Positions 36,643 to 46,709 are shown, counted from the first letter of the stretch. The stretch is 64,000 nucleotides of DNA from Paenarthrobacter nitroguajacolicus (GCF_029952445.1 NZ_JAQPPK010000001.1:62001-126000); one strand, 5' to 3'. Made by a program: numbers and translations. The notes: generated by a model not told the origin, from the letters alone.

Positions 36643-37605
36643 ATGGGACGATCACGACACTCGGACGCACTCCGGGCTGCACAGATGTATTACTTGCAGG
36701 ACCTGACCATGGATGCGATCGCCCGCGAACTGCGCACGTCCCGATCCACGGTCTCCAGGCTCCTCTCTTCAGCCCGGGAGACCGGCTTGGTCCAGGTCCA
36801 GATCCGCAGTCCATTCGAGACCGGGCCCGAGCTGGAAAGCCAGATCCGGAACCAATACGGGGTGGACGTCCACGTGGTTCCGGTGCTCGATACCCTCAAC
36901 GAGGCCGAGACCCTGGACCGCGTAGCCATGCAGGCTGCGCGAACCATAGGACCCTTGGTGGACTCGAACGCCATCATCGGCGTTGCCTGGGGTGCGACCC
37001 TCAGCGCCGTCAGCCGGCACCTCACCCGGAAGGTGACCCACGACAGCATCGTGGTCCAACTCAACGGTGCAGGAAACATGCAGACCACCGGCATCACCTA
37101 TGCCAGCGACATCATGCGACGCTTCGGCAGCGCCTACGGAGCACGGGTTGAACAGTTCCCGGTCCCTGCGTTTTTCGATCACGCCGCCACCAAGACGGCA
37201 ATGTGGAATGAGCGAAGCGTTCAACGGATCCTGGATCTGCAGGCACGCATGAGTATTGCCATTTTCGGTGTGGGATCGGTCGATTCGGACTACCCGAGCC
37301 ACGTCTATGCCGGCGGCTACCTCGACGAACGGGACCTCGCCATACTGGCAGCCGACGACGTCGTGGGCGACGTCGCAACGGTGTTCTTCCGGAGCGATGG
37401 TTCCTCGGACGGCATTACCCTGAACGAACGCTCAACAGGACCCAGCCACGAGCAATTGAGGCAGGTCCGCCGCAGGATCTGCGTGGTGTCCGGAGCCTCC
37501 AAAATCAATGGACTGCAGGGAGCGTTGGCTGCCGGGCTGGCCACGGACCTCATTTTGGACGAAGCATCCGCACGACGCTTGGTGAGTTTCAATGGCCACT
37601 CCTGA
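36643..37605 (+). CDS. SorC-family transcriptional regulator
   Basis: A 320-residue regulator. An N-terminal helix-turn-helix (DLTMDAIARELRTSRSTVSRLL, about residues 20-41) is joined to a SorC/DeoR-type sugar-phosphate-binding domain (GVAWGATLSAVSRHL; AGGYLDERDLAIL; VSGASKINGLQGAL). Divergent from glpD, so it probably controls the glycerol genes, with a phosphorylated intermediate as ligand. The genus-specific GlpR in other bacteria is DeoR-class; a SorC regulator here is an inference from position. Confidence 0.8.
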   Translation: MGRSRHSDALRAAQMYYLQDLTMDAIARELRTSRSTVSRLLSSARETGLVQVQIRSPFETGPELESQIRNQYGVDVHVVPVLDTLNEAETLDRVAMQAARTIGPLVDSNAIIGVAWGATLSAVSRHLTRKVTHDSIVVQLNGAGNMQTTGITYASDIMRRFGSAYGARVEQFPVPAFFDHAATKTAMWNERSVQRILDLQARMSIAIFGVGSVDSDYPSHVYAGGYLDERDLAILAADDVVGDVATVFFRSDGSSDGITLNERSTGPSHEQLRQVRRRICVVSGASKINGLQGALAAGLATDLILDEASARRLVSFNGHS

Positions 37606-37639
37606 AGCATTCGTGCAGGGAATGGGTAGAGTCGTTGCT

Positions 37640-38521
37640 ATGAGATTCCCGGCCCGGCTGACATTGAACAATGGCGTACAAATGGAACGCTTGGGGTACG
37701 GGCTCTACAAAGTGCCTCCCAAAGACGCAGAAGCTTTGGTGGCCACTGCCCTGGGGGAAGGCTACCGTCGCTTCGACACGGCAGCGATGTACGGCAACGA
37801 GGTAGGCGTTGGGCGTGCCTTGGGCGGCGCAATCGGAGATGCGGCACGCGCCGACGACGGCACAGGGGGTTCCGGCGAGTCCCTGCACACCCTCGGCAGG
37901 GAGGACCTGTTCGTCACCACCAAGGTCTGGAACGAAGACCACGGCTACGACGCCACCCTCCGCGCGTTCGACACCTCCATCTCAAACCTCGGGCTCGACT
38001 ATGTGGATCTCTACCTCATCCACTGGCCATGCGCAGGACGCGGACTTTTTATGGAGACCTACAAGGCGCTGGAAACCCTCTACCGCGAAGGTAAAGTGCG
38101 GGCAATCGGCGTTTCCAACTTCCAACCGGGGCATTTGGACGAGCTGATGCAAAAGGCCGAAGTCGTCCCGGCCGTAAACCAGATCGAGTTGCATCCCTGG
38201 TTGCAACAGAGCAGGTTGCGCCTCCTCCACCAACAATTGGGCATAGCCACGGAAGCATGGAGCCCCCTCGGCCGCGGACAGGTGCTAGCGGATCCGGCCA
38301 TCGTGGAACTGGCCGCGAAGTACAACCGCACGCCCGCGCAGATCATCCTCCGGTGGCACCTGCAGCTCGGCAACCTGGTGATCCCCAAAGCAAGCTCGGC
38401 GGACCGGATCAAGGAAAACCACCAAGTCTTCGATTTCGAACTCGACGCAGCTGACATGGACGGTATGGCTGGACTGGAACGCCACCATCGAACCGGATCA
38501 CACCCGGACAACGTAAATTAG
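37640..38521 (+). CDS. Aldo/keto reductase
   Basis: A 293-residue NADPH-dependent oxidoreductase of the AKR fold. Catalytic residues are visible: Asp and Tyr in RRFDTAAMYGNE, Lys in VTTKVW, His in LIHWP. The C-terminal VIPKASSADRIKENHQVFDFEL is the cofactor-binding end. The family reduces keto and aldehyde groups, often 2,5-diketo-D-gluconate. The ATG at 37640 has GGTAGAG 8 bases upstream; longer in-frame starts overlap the regulator gene. Confidence 0.88.
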   Translation: MRFPARLTLNNGVQMERLGYGLYKVPPKDAEALVATALGEGYRRFDTAAMYGNEVGVGRALGGAIGDAARADDGTGGSGESLHTLGREDLFVTTKVWNEDHGYDATLRAFDTSISNLGLDYVDLYLIHWPCAGRGLFMETYKALETLYREGKVRAIGVSNFQPGHLDELMQKAEVVPAVNQIELHPWLQQSRLRLLHQQLGIATEAWSPLGRGQVLADPAIVELAAKYNRTPAQIILRWHLQLGNLVIPKASSADRIKENHQVFDFELDAADMDGMAGLERHHRTGSHPDNVN

Positions 38522-38531
38522 GAACGACCAA

Positions 38532-39476
38532 ATGGACACAGTGGACACCGGGCACTCCCCTGACGGCGCACAGGCCACAGGCGAATTTTTCAGCAAGGAA
38601 CTGCCGGGGCGGACCCATGCCTCCGACGTGCAGGTGGACGGCAGCAGCGTTGCCTATTGGACCTACGAGCCCGTCTCCGCCACACCGGCCACACGCACCA
38701 TTCTGGTCATCCATGGTTTCAGGGGCGACCATCACGGTTTGCTGCGGGTAGCCGACCAGCTCCCCGAAATGCGGATCATCATGCCCGACCTTCCCGCGTT
38801 TGGAAGTTCAGAGCCCTTCACCCGCGATGAACACACCGTGGCACGGTACGGCGAATTCATCTCCGGCTTCATGGCTGCGCTGGGACTTGGCCCTGACACC
38901 GTGTTGCTGGGCCATTCCTTCGGCTCGATCGTCGCCAGCCACTTTGCGGCGACGCATCCAAACGCCATCCATCCCTTGATCCTGATCAACCCCATTGCCG
39001 CCCCGGCACTGGAAGGGCCCAAGGGAATCATGACCAAGCTTGCCGTGCTGTATTACCAGGCCTCCGCCAAGCTCCCCCGCCGTGTTGGCCTGGCTGTGCT
39101 TCGCAACCGGTCAATTGTTCGGATCATGAGCACCACCATGGCCAAGACAAAGGATAAGAACCTTCGTCGGTTCATCCACAGCCAGCACGACGCCTACTTC
39201 AGCGCCTTCGCGGACAGGAAAAGCCTGCTCGAATCCTTCAAGGCCTCAGTGTCGGGAAACGTAGCCGAAGTGGCGGACCAACTGCGCCTACCGGTACTGC
39301 TGGTAGCAGGCGAAAAGGATGAAATTGCCACCCTGCCCAGCCAGTACAAACTCATGGAGCGCCTGCCGGAGGCAAAGCTGGAAGTGATTCCCGGCGTCGG
39401 TCATTTGATCCACTACGAAACCCCGGTCCCCGCAGCGGCAGCCATCCGCACTTTCCTGGAGGAACACCCCGCGTGA
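38532..39476 (+). CDS. Alpha/beta hydrolase
   Basis: A 314-residue enzyme. ILVIHGFRGDHHG is the oxyanion-hole HG region. The nucleophile elbow reads GHSFGS, and GVGHLIHYE holds the catalytic His near the C-terminus. An Asp for the triad is plausible in VAGEKDEIA. Substrate unknown; the architecture suits esters or lipids. Overlaps the next gene by 4 bases, suggesting a joint operon. Confidence 0.85.
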   Translation: MDTVDTGHSPDGAQATGEFFSKELPGRTHASDVQVDGSSVAYWTYEPVSATPATRTILVIHGFRGDHHGLLRVADQLPEMRIIMPDLPAFGSSEPFTRDEHTVARYGEFISGFMAALGLGPDTVLLGHSFGSIVASHFAATHPNAIHPLILINPIAAPALEGPKGIMTKLAVLYYQASAKLPRRVGLAVLRNRSIVRIMSTTMAKTKDKNLRRFIHSQHDAYFSAFADRKSLLESFKASVSGNVAEVADQLRLPVLLVAGEKDEIATLPSQYKLMERLPEAKLEVIPGVGHLIHYETPVPAAAAIRTFLEEHPA

Positions 39477-40555
39477 AAATCGTCATCGACGCCCGCTTTA
39501 CCAGAACGGACCACCACGATGGCATCAGCCGCTACGGTTCCAGCCTCATAGCCGCAGCCTCGAAACTTGCAGACGTCACCATGCTGATCAGCGACAAGCG
39601 CCAGCTGGCACTGCTGCCGGACGTCCCGTATGTGATGGTCAACAGTCCACTGTCCCCCCTGGAGTTGTTCGTGGCCCGCAAGGTCAACGCCTTGGGTGCA
39701 GACGTGGTGGTGTGCCCCATGCAGACAATGGGCAGCTGGGGCCGGCGGTACGGGTTGGTCCTGACCCTCCACGACCTCATCTACTACGAGCACCCGACTC
39801 CCCCAGGCTTCCTCCCCGCGCCCGTGCGCCTGCTGTGGCGGCTCTACCACAAGGCCTTCTGGCCCCAACGGCTCCTGCTGAACCGGGCGGACATCGTGGC
39901 CACCATCAGCCACACCACCGAAGCCCTCATGTCCAAATACAGGTTGACCAACCGGCCGGTCCGGATCGTGGGAAATGCTCCGCAGCCGGGGCAAACGCCA
40001 CGGAATACCGCAGCCGGGGCCGACAAGACCCTGCTGTACATGGGCTCGTTCATGCCCTACAAGAACGTTGAAACCATGATCCGCGGCATGGCCGGACTCC
40101 AGGATTTCACCTTGCACCTGTTGAGCCGCATCACTCCGGATCGTCGGGCTGAGCTGGAGGCCATTGTTCCTGAAGGGGCCAAGGTCATCTTCCACAACGG
40201 CGTCACCGACGCCGAGTACGACGACCTCCTCCTCCGGGCAACCGCCCTGATCAGCCTGTCCCGCGCAGAGGGCTACGGCCTGCCGCTGGTAGAGGCAATG
40301 GCTTTGGGAACCCCGGTGATTGCCAGCGATATCCCGATCTTCAGGGAAGTAGGCGGCGACGCCGTCAGTTATGTTGATCCCGAATCGCCCAAGGACTTTG
40401 CCGCTGCGGTGACTGAGCTCGGTGATGAAGCGTTGTGGCAGCAGCGGTCCCGCACCTCAGTGGAGCGTGCGTCCGCCTTCAACTGGGACGAGTCTGCCCG
40501 CCAATTGATCGCTGCGGCAGAGGAAGCTGTGGCCCTGCGCCGACGCAAGGCCTAA
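39473..40555 (+). CDS. Glycosyltransferase, GT4-like
   Basis: A 360-residue GT-B-fold transferase. The N-terminal domain begins MKIVIDARFTRTDHHDGISRYG, a donor/acceptor-type start. The C-terminal half has the family core SRAEGYGLPLVEAMALGTPVIASDIP with the E-x7-E-type sugar-nucleotide motif. It starts at a GTG overlapping the hydrolase stop. Probably acts on lipid or cell-wall glycans with the neighbouring hydrolase. Sugar donor unknown. Confidence 0.88.
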   Translation: MKIVIDARFTRTDHHDGISRYGSSLIAAASKLADVTMLISDKRQLALLPDVPYVMVNSPLSPLELFVARKVNALGADVVVCPMQTMGSWGRRYGLVLTLHDLIYYEHPTPPGFLPAPVRLLWRLYHKAFWPQRLLLNRADIVATISHTTEALMSKYRLTNRPVRIVGNAPQPGQTPRNTAAGADKTLLYMGSFMPYKNVETMIRGMAGLQDFTLHLLSRITPDRRAELEAIVPEGAKVIFHNGVTDAEYDDLLLRATALISLSRAEGYGLPLVEAMALGTPVIASDIPIFREVGGDAVSYVDPESPKDFAAAVTELGDEALWQQRSRTSVERASAFNWDESARQLIAAAEEAVALRRRKA

Positions 40556-40576
40556 CACCGCCCGGCAGAGGAAGCC

Positions 40577-42670
40577 TTAAAGGACATCCACCCCGTCGAG
40601 GCGCAACTGGACGGGCCCGGCGGTACGCTTGGCCGCGCTGGCAGCCTTGACTGCCCGCATGGCGCGTGTGGCTTCCGCTGCGTCGGCGTAGGGAATGAAG
40701 TAGAGCAAGCGGACATCTTCTTCTTCCTGCCGTGAAGAGGCCGAGGGTGCGCCGTTGAACAGTTGCAGCGGTGCGGGCCCGGCTTTGCGCAGTTGCGCGG
40801 CCAGGGTTCCGGCGGCTTCCAAGGCCTCGGCGAAATGCCCGACGTCGGCCCTGGCGCCCGTCACCGAAGCGACCCTGACAGCGGGCGGCAGCTGCAGTTC
40901 CTTCCGAAGGGCCAACTCACGCGAGGCGTAGCCCGCGGCGTCCCATCGCAACAGCGCGCCCGTCGCAGCGGTGTCGTCCGCAGTAATAACGACGAGGCCG
41001 CCCTGCCCGGCAGGCTTGACCAGGGATGCTGCGTTGAACCACCGCCGCACAGTGTCCTCGCCTGCGCGCAGATTCTCGCGTCGAAGCAGTGAATTGCCAT
41101 CCAACAACAAGGCAGCCGCATAGCCGGACGGCGCCACAGGCTCGGCGCCCACTGTGGCTACAACCAGCGCGGGAGCATCCGGAACCGAAGCCTTGACGTG
41201 TTCACCGGAAGAAGTCACCACCGCTTTTCCGGGAAAGGCGCGGCCAAGTTCCTCGGCCGTCCTCATGACCCCCACGGCTCCCCTGCGCAGCCGGGTGCCA
41301 CTGCAATGCGAACACCGCCACTGGGGGGCCGGTGTGGAGCACCATCGGCACGCCGGGATCGCCGAGCTGCCGGAGACCGCAAGGGGCCCCTGGCAAGCAT
41401 TGCAGCGGGCCAACTCCCTGCACGTCTCACACACCAGGGAAGGTGCGTACCCGGCGCGGGCCACCTGCACCAGCACGGGGCCGCGTTCGAGGCCCTCTTT
41501 GGCCGCACGCCAGGCGGCGCCGGGCAGACGGGCAATACGTGCCAACGGGTCACGTTCCTGCTCGAAACTGTCGGCCGTGTTGAGAACGCGCGGCACGATG
41601 GAACGGACGACGCTGCGTGGCGCCTCGATGGGCACTGCCCACTTCAGCTCCACAAGGCGTTGAAGTTCGGTGCTCCGGTTGTGCGACGCCAGCAGGCACG
41701 CCGCGTTCTCCTGTTCGGCCCGGAGCAACAACACTTCACGGGAATGGGCGTAGGGAGCGCGTTGCTCGATGTGGAGGTCATCGCCGTCGTCCCAACAGAC
41801 CACCAGGCCCAGGTCCCTGACGGGGGCGAACGCAGCGGAGCGGGTGCCAATGGCCACCCCGGCCGCACCGCTCAGGAGCCGCAGGAAATTTCGGTAACGG
41901 GGCGTCTGCCCATCGTCCGCGGTGAGCCGGGCAACGTCCGACGACGGCAGGACCTTGGCCAGGGCAGACTCCAACTGCTCAAGGTCACGGTAATCCGGAA
42001 CTACCACCACTGCGCCCCGCCCTGAGGAGCGGACTGTGGCCACGGCTGATGCCACGAGAGCCGCCCAGCTGGCCGGGCCGAAGCCCTGGAGGGCTGTGAG
42101 TACAGCTTTCGGCGAACCGCCGGCGGCGAGGTGCTGCAGATAGGACTTGCCGTTGGAGTAGGACGCCCAGGTGTGGGAATCCGTGAACGGCTTCAACTCC
42201 GCGACATCGGCGTCCAGATCCCCGGCCAGCAGTTCCTTCTCCACCTTGGCAACCCGTGGGGGAATCGCCGAGCGCAGGACATCGCTCAGGGTCCCGGCGT
42301 AGCGGGCTGCGACATGGCCGGCCAGCGTGGCGATCGCAGGGGTCAGGACGACAACCGGGGAAACCACCTTGTACAAGGGCGTTAGTGGCGAAGCTGCATC
42401 CGAGGCCTCGCGCCGTTCAAGAATGTACCCATTGAGTTCCTGGCCGTTGAATTTCACTTTCACGCGGACACCCGCAGCGGCATCATCAGCGAGTTCTGCC
42501 GGGACGCTGTAATCAAAGGGCCTGTCCAAATGTGGCAGGGACGACTCAAGCACCACACGGGCTACAGGGAGTTGGGCAGCCAAGGGTGGCCCGTGGATAG
42601 GCGCGCGGTCCGGAAAGCCCTGCAACAGCGAAGGTTGAAGCAGTGAAGGCTGAGCCTCGTGGCCTGCCAT
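40577..42670 (-). CDS. priA: Primosomal protein N' (PriA), likely without helicase activity
   Basis: A 697-residue protein of actinobacterial PriA type. The N-terminal DNA-binding part (LPVARVVLESSLPHLDRPFDY) and the zinc-binding cysteine cluster (CETCRELARCNACQ, CRWC, CSHC) are present. The Walker A region where GxGKT should be reads AVATVRSSGRGAV, and the DEEH-type Walker B position reads CWDDGDD. Loss of helicase motifs is known for actinobacterial PriA, so it probably assembles the replication-restart complex without unwinding DNA. ATG at 42670 has GGAGGT 7 bases upstream. Confidence 0.9.
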   Translation of the reverse strand: MAGHEAQPSLLQPSLLQGFPDRAPIHGPPLAAQLPVARVVLESSLPHLDRPFDYSVPAELADDAAAGVRVKVKFNGQELNGYILERREASDAASPLTPLYKVVSPVVVLTPAIATLAGHVAARYAGTLSDVLRSAIPPRVAKVEKELLAGDLDADVAELKPFTDSHTWASYSNGKSYLQHLAAGGSPKAVLTALQGFGPASWAALVASAVATVRSSGRGAVVVVPDYRDLEQLESALAKVLPSSDVARLTADDGQTPRYRNFLRLLSGAAGVAIGTRSAAFAPVRDLGLVVCWDDGDDLHIEQRAPYAHSREVLLLRAEQENAACLLASHNRSTELQRLVELKWAVPIEAPRSVVRSIVPRVLNTADSFEQERDPLARIARLPGAAWRAAKEGLERGPVLVQVARAGYAPSLVCETCRELARCNACQGPLAVSGSSAIPACRWCSTPAPQWRCSHCSGTRLRRGAVGVMRTAEELGRAFPGKAVVTSSGEHVKASVPDAPALVVATVGAEPVAPSGYAAALLLDGNSLLRRENLRAGEDTVRRWFNAASLVKPAGQGGLVVITADDTAATGALLRWDAAGYASRELALRKELQLPPAVRVASVTGARADVGHFAEALEAAGTLAAQLRKAGPAPLQLFNGAPSASSRQEEEDVRLLYFIPYADAAEATRAMRAVKAASAAKRTAGPVQLRLDGVDVL

Positions 42671-42718
42671 GTCCTTCACCTCCATCTCGTCGCGGGAAAT
42701 CAACGCACCATCAAACGC

Positions 42719-42755
42719 AGATGCCCGCAGCGGGATCGACCCGCTGCGGGCATCT
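42719..42755 (-). terminator. Hairpin after metK
   Basis: A perfect 16-bp stem (AGATGCCCGCAGCGGG arm) with a 5-base loop between metK and priA. The T run on the minus strand is weak, so it may only partly end metK transcription before priA. Confidence 0.75.
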
Positions 42756-42819
42756 CTCTGGCTAAAGCCAACCATGAACCACCGACAAAACAACATCGGG
42801 CAGTTCGCGGAACAAATAA

Positions 42820-44049
42820 TCAGGCGTTGAAGTATTCCTTCAGGTCCGCCACCCGGTCCAAACGCTCCCACGTGAAGTCCGGCTCATCGCGACCGAAGTG
42901 CCCGTGCGCGGCTGTCTTGGCGTAGATGGGGCGCTTGAGGTCCAGGGCATCGATGATCGCGCGCGGACGGAGATCGAAGAGTTCATCGATCGCTTCGCTG
43001 ATGCGTGCCGGGTCAACGGTTTCCGTGCCGAAGGTCTCCACGTACGTTCCCACGGGCCGGGCCTGGCCGATGGCGTAGGCGATCTGAATCTCGGCACGCT
43101 TGGCAAGGCCGGCGGCAACTACGTTCTTGGCGACCCACCGCATGGCGTAGGCAGCCGAACGGTCCACCTTGGACGGATCCTTGCCGGAGAACGCACCACC
43201 GCCGTGCCGGGAGAATCCGCCATAGGTATCGACGATGATCTTGCGTCCGGTGAGCCCGGCATCCCCTACCGGTCCACCGATGACGAAGGCGCCGGCGGGG
43301 TTCAGGATGTTTGCCGTGCGGGAAAGGTCCAGGTTTGATGCGGCCAGCACGGGGTCGATCACGTAGCTTGCGAGGTCAGCGCGGAGCTGTTCGAGGCTGG
43401 CTTCCTCTGCGTGCTGACTTGAGATGACCACCGTTTCCACCGAAACCGGACGGTCGCCGTCGTACCCTACCGTTACCTGCGTCTTGCCGTCCGGCCGAAG
43501 GTACGCAAGTTCGCCGTTCTTGCGGACTTCGGTGAGGCGTTCCGACAGGCGGTGCGCCAACCAGATGGGCGTAGGCATGTATGACGCCGTTTCATCACTG
43601 GCATAGCCAAACATGATGCCCTGATCGCCGGCGCCCTGGAGGTCGTAGTCGTCCTCCTGGCGGCCCTCGCGGGCCTCAAGTGAATTGAAAACCCCGCCTG
43701 CGATGTCGTTGGACTGTTGGCCGATGGATACCGACACACCGCAGCGGGCGCCGTCGAATCCATTTGCAGAGGAGTCATAGCCGATTCCAAGGATGGTCTC
43801 GCGGACGATCTGCGGAATCTCGACGTAAGCGTCGGTGGTGACCTCACCGGCTACATGCACCAGGCCGGTTGTGGCCATGGTCTCAACGGCAACGCGCGAT
43901 TCAGGATCCGCGGCCAGCAACGCATCAAGAATGGAGTCGCTGATCTGGTCGCAGATCTTGTCAGGGTGCCCTTCGGTCACCGACTCGGAAGTGAAGAGCC
44001 GGAGCTTGGACGGGGTGCCATGGTGTTCATGGTGCAGCGGTAAAGTCAC
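42820..44049 (-). CDS. metK: S-adenosylmethionine synthetase
   Basis: A 409-residue enzyme forming SAM from methionine and ATP. Signature stretches: [19 protein letters not shown] near the N-terminus, [12 protein letters not shown], and [19 protein letters not shown] start. The length is normal. Position next to coaBC and priA matches Mycobacterium. No SAM-riboswitch-like structure was noticed in the 76-base upstream gap. Confidence 0.96.
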   Translation of the reverse strand: MTLPLHHEHHGTPSKLRLFTSESVTEGHPDKICDQISDSILDALLAADPESRVAVETMATTGLVHVAGEVTTDAYVEIPQIVRETILGIGYDSSANGFDGARCGVSVSIGQQSNDIAGGVFNSLEAREGRQEDDYDLQGAGDQGIMFGYASDETASYMPTPIWLAHRLSERLTEVRKNGELAYLRPDGKTQVTVGYDGDRPVSVETVVISSQHAEEASLEQLRADLASYVIDPVLAASNLDLSRTANILNPAGAFVIGGPVGDAGLTGRKIIVDTYGGFSRHGGGAFSGKDPSKVDRSAAYAMRWVAKNVVAAGLAKRAEIQIAYAIGQARPVGTYVETFGTETVDPARISEAIDELFDLRPRAIIDALDLKRPIYAKTAAHGHFGRDEPDFTWERLDRVADLKEYFNA

Positions 44050-44125
44050 TCGACCACCTTACTGGGTTGCGGGATCACGGTATCGGCCGTGTGTCCCTTT
44101 GCTAAGAATTCAGGGGTGGCCTCAG

Positions 44126-45370
44126 TCACGTGGCGGGAAAAACCCTCGCGAGCTCTGCGCCCACACGATCGACCACCGCGGCGGCAACATCCGCCTTGGA
44201 CCCGGCGGCTGACTGCGGTTCAGCCCCGTGCCCGGACAGGATAACCACCGAGTTGTCGTCCTGCCCGAAGACCCGGCCAACACCCACCTGGTTGACGACA
44301 AGAAGATCGCAGCCCTTGCGTTTGAGCTTGGCCGTTGCGTGCTCCAGGACATCGCCCTGGGCGTCCCCGGTTTCTGCCGCAAATCCGACAATCAGCTGCT
44401 GGCCGCCCTCGGCATTCCGCCGCTCGACCAGCTCATGGAGGATGTCAGGATTCCGGACCAGCCGCACCAACGGTGCGTCCTCGCCGTCGACCTTTTTGAT
44501 CTTGGTGTCCGAAACCTCTGCCGGACGAAAGTCCGCCACGGCAGCTGCCATGATGACGACGTCGGAATCGGCCGCCGCTTCCAGCGCCGCCTGGCGCAGT
44601 TCCAAGGCAGACTCGACGCGGACAAGCTCGACGCCGGCGGGCGGCTCGACGTCCATATGCGCGGCCAGGAAGCGGACAGTTGCGCCGGCGGCCAGGGCTG
44701 CTGCGGCCAACGCCGCACCCTGTTTGCCGGAAGACCGGTTTCCGAGGAACCGGACGGGGTCCAGGGCTTCCCTGGTACCTCCGGCGGAAATGGTCACGAC
44801 ACGGCCGGCAAGCGGACCCGCCTGGCTCGTAGCCGGCAAGGTTTCCACGCCGGCGAGGGCAATGGCCGCTGCAAAGATTGCCTCCGGTTCAGGCAGGCGT
44901 CCCGGACCCGAGTCGGCTCCGGTGAGGCGGCCTGAAGCTGGCTCCAACACCGTAACGCCACGGCCGCGCAACGTTTCGACGTTGGCCTGGGTTGCTGCGT
45001 GCTGCCACATTTCGGTGTGCATCGCGGGCGCGAAAAGCACGGGCCCATGGGCCATCAGCAGGGTGTTGGTGAGAAGGTCGTTCGCCTGTCCAGTGGCGGC
45101 CTTGGCCAGGAGATCAGCAGTGGCGGGAGCAATGACGATCAGGTCGGCCTGATGGCCCAAACGGACATGGTTGACCTTGTCGACGTCGTCGAAGACGCTG
45201 TTGCTCACCGGATTGCCGGAGAGCGCCTCCCACGTGGCAACACCGACAAACCGGGTTGCTGCCTCTGTGGGAATGACCGTCACCTGATGGCCGGCTTCAG
45301 TAAAAAGCCGGAGGAGCGATGCAACCTTGTAGGCTGCAATCCCTCCCCCGACTCCGAGGACTATGCGCAC
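44126..45370 (-). CDS. coaBC: Bifunctional PPC decarboxylase/phosphopantothenate-cysteine ligase
   Basis: A 414-residue enzyme of CoA synthesis. The N-terminal flavoprotein decarboxylase has GVGGGIAAYKVASLLR, the active His in NHVRLGHQAD, and PAMHTEMW. The C-terminal synthetase has VTISAGGTREALDPVRFLGNRSSGKQG and the later KRKGCDLLVVNQV. GTG start. rpoZ lies 27 bases upstream in the same direction. Confidence 0.95.
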   Translation of the reverse strand: MRIVLGVGGGIAAYKVASLLRLFTEAGHQVTVIPTEAATRFVGVATWEALSGNPVSNSVFDDVDKVNHVRLGHQADLIVIAPATADLLAKAATGQANDLLTNTLLMAHGPVLFAPAMHTEMWQHAATQANVETLRGRGVTVLEPASGRLTGADSGPGRLPEPEAIFAAAIALAGVETLPATSQAGPLAGRVVTISAGGTREALDPVRFLGNRSSGKQGAALAAAALAAGATVRFLAAHMDVEPPAGVELVRVESALELRQAALEAAADSDVVIMAAAVADFRPAEVSDTKIKKVDGEDAPLVRLVRNPDILHELVERRNAEGGQQLIVGFAAETGDAQGDVLEHATAKLKRKGCDLLVVNQVGVGRVFGQDDNSVVILSGHGAEPQSAAGSKADVAAAVVDRVGAELARVFPAT

Positions 45371-45397
45371 GTGACCTCCGTCAACAGGCAGTCTGCT

Positions 45398-45658
45398 TTA
45401 TTCTGCGGGCTCGATCGGCGTGGAGACCAGGAGGCCTTCGTTGATCTCGCGGAGGGCGATCGAGAGCGACTTCTCGTTCAGCTTGGTGTCAACCAACGGA
45501 CCGACGTACTCGAACAGGCCCTCGTGCAGCTGGGCGTAGTAAGCGTTGATCTGGCGGGCACGCTTGGCGCCGAAGATCACCAGGCCGTACTTGGAATCGG
45601 CAGCCTCAAGCAGCGAATCGATCGGCGGGTTGATGATGCCTTCAAGGTTCGTGGACAC
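45398..45658 (-). CDS. rpoZ: RNA polymerase omega subunit
   Basis: An 86-residue protein with the omega-type core: [35 protein letters not shown]. Omega assists assembly of beta-prime into RNA polymerase. GTG start, 38 bases after gmk. Small and helical as expected. Confidence 0.95.
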   Translation of the reverse strand: MSTNLEGIINPPIDSLLEAADSKYGLVIFGAKRARQINAYYAQLHEGLFEYVGPLVDTKLNEKSLSIALREINEGLLVSTPIEPAE

Positions 45659-45696
45659 GAATTCTCCAAATTCTAGCGGGCCAACAAACAGGCGTT

Positions 45697-46269
45697 TTAG
45701 CGCCCGTGCGGGGTAAGCCCCATGAGTGAAACAAGCTCGTCCGCTGCCCGGCGAACGTCGTCATTAATGACGGTGTGGTCAAACTCCGGTTCAGCAGCAA
45801 GTTCCAGTTTAGCGGTTTCCAGCCTGCGCTGCTGTTCCTCGGCAGTTTCGGTGCCACGGCCAACCAAGCGGCGCACCATTTCGTCCCAGCTGGGCGGGGC
45901 CAGGAAGACGAAATTTGCGTCCGGGACAGCTGCCTTGACCTGCCGCGCGCCCTGAAGATCGATTTCCAGGAGCACGGACTTACCCTCGGCAATCGCAGCA
46001 TTGACCGTGCTGCGGAGCGTGCCGTAGCGGTTCTGGCCGTGAACCACGGCCCACTCCAGCAATTCGCCGTCTGCCACCAGGGCATCGAACTCTTCGGCAG
46101 ACTTGAAGAAGTAGTGCACACCATCCTTTTCACCCGGACGGGCCGCCCTGGTGGTGGCCGAAACCGAAAGCCAAACCTCTGGATAGTTGTCCCTGATGTA
46201 GGTGGATACGGTTCCCTTGCCAACGGCAGTGGGGCCTGCAAGGACGGTCAGTCCAGGATTCTTGCTCAC
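45697..46269 (-). CDS. gmk: Guanylate kinase
   Basis: A 190-residue enzyme phosphorylating GMP to GDP. Walker A is [10 protein letters not shown] near residue 13. The GMP-binding region includes [21 protein letters not shown], with the Ser/Arg/Glu residues of the family, and the lid region follows. Starts at ATG or GTG 46269. Preceded by mihF in the same direction. Confidence 0.95.
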   Translation of the reverse strand: MSKNPGLTVLAGPTAVGKGTVSTYIRDNYPEVWLSVSATTRAARPGEKDGVHYFFKSAEEFDALVADGELLEWAVVHGQNRYGTLRSTVNAAIAEGKSVLLEIDLQGARQVKAAVPDANFVFLAPPSWDEMVRRLVGRGTETAEEQQRRLETAKLELAAEPEFDHTVINDDVRRAADELVSLMGLTPHGR

Positions 46270-46290
46270 GGATTCCTTCGGGGAGATGCG

Positions 46291-46617
46291 TCAAACGCTT
46301 TGTTGAGTATCCATAAAATCTACCAGCGCCTGGGCCTGGTGGATTCCCAGGCCCCTGATGCGCCGGGATCCGGCGATACCGATATCCGCCATGATCCCGG
46401 CTGCCCGGACAGGGCCGATACCCGGCAAAGCTTCCAACAACTCCACCACCCGCATGCGCGCAATTGCGTCATCAGTAGCGCCCGACGAGATCAACTCCGC
46501 GATGGTCACTTCTCCACGCTTGAGCCGCTCCTTGGCCGCAGCCCGCACGGCGCGGGCCTTCGCAGCCTTCTCCAACGCATCGGCACGTTCTTGCGGTGTC
46601 AGCTCTTTAAGGCCCAC
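46291..46617 (-). CDS. mihF: Actinobacterial integration host factor
   Basis: A 108-residue helical protein with the C-terminal helix-hairpin-helix stretch ELLEALPGIGPVRAAGIMADIGIAGSRRIRGLG and an N-terminal charged helix. mIHF is restricted to Actinobacteria. It binds DNA without strong sequence preference, supports phage integration and is essential in mycobacteria. GTG start, AGGGG 8 bases upstream. A CRP/GlxR-like site lies just upstream. Confidence 0.93.
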   Translation of the reverse strand: MGLKELTPQERADALEKAAKARAVRAAAKERLKRGEVTIAELISSGATDDAIARMRVVELLEALPGIGPVRAAGIMADIGIAGSRRIRGLGIHQAQALVDFMDTQQSV

Positions 46618-46642
46618 TGCCGAACCCCTGTCAGATCGAGTT

Positions 46643-46658
46643 TGTGATGCAGATCACG
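46643..46658. promoter_or_regulatory. CRP/GlxR-like operator upstream of mihF
   Basis: TGTGATGCAGATCACG matches the TGTGA-N6-TCACA consensus at 9 of 10 fixed bases. It lies 26 bases before the mihF start, in a region where a promoter would be expected. cAMP-responsive control of mihF is inferred. Confidence 0.6.
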
Positions 46659-46709
46659 CGACTGATCCTGAACCTACCGGCAGGGGCGCAGTTGCGCAAT
46701 GAGTTGAAC

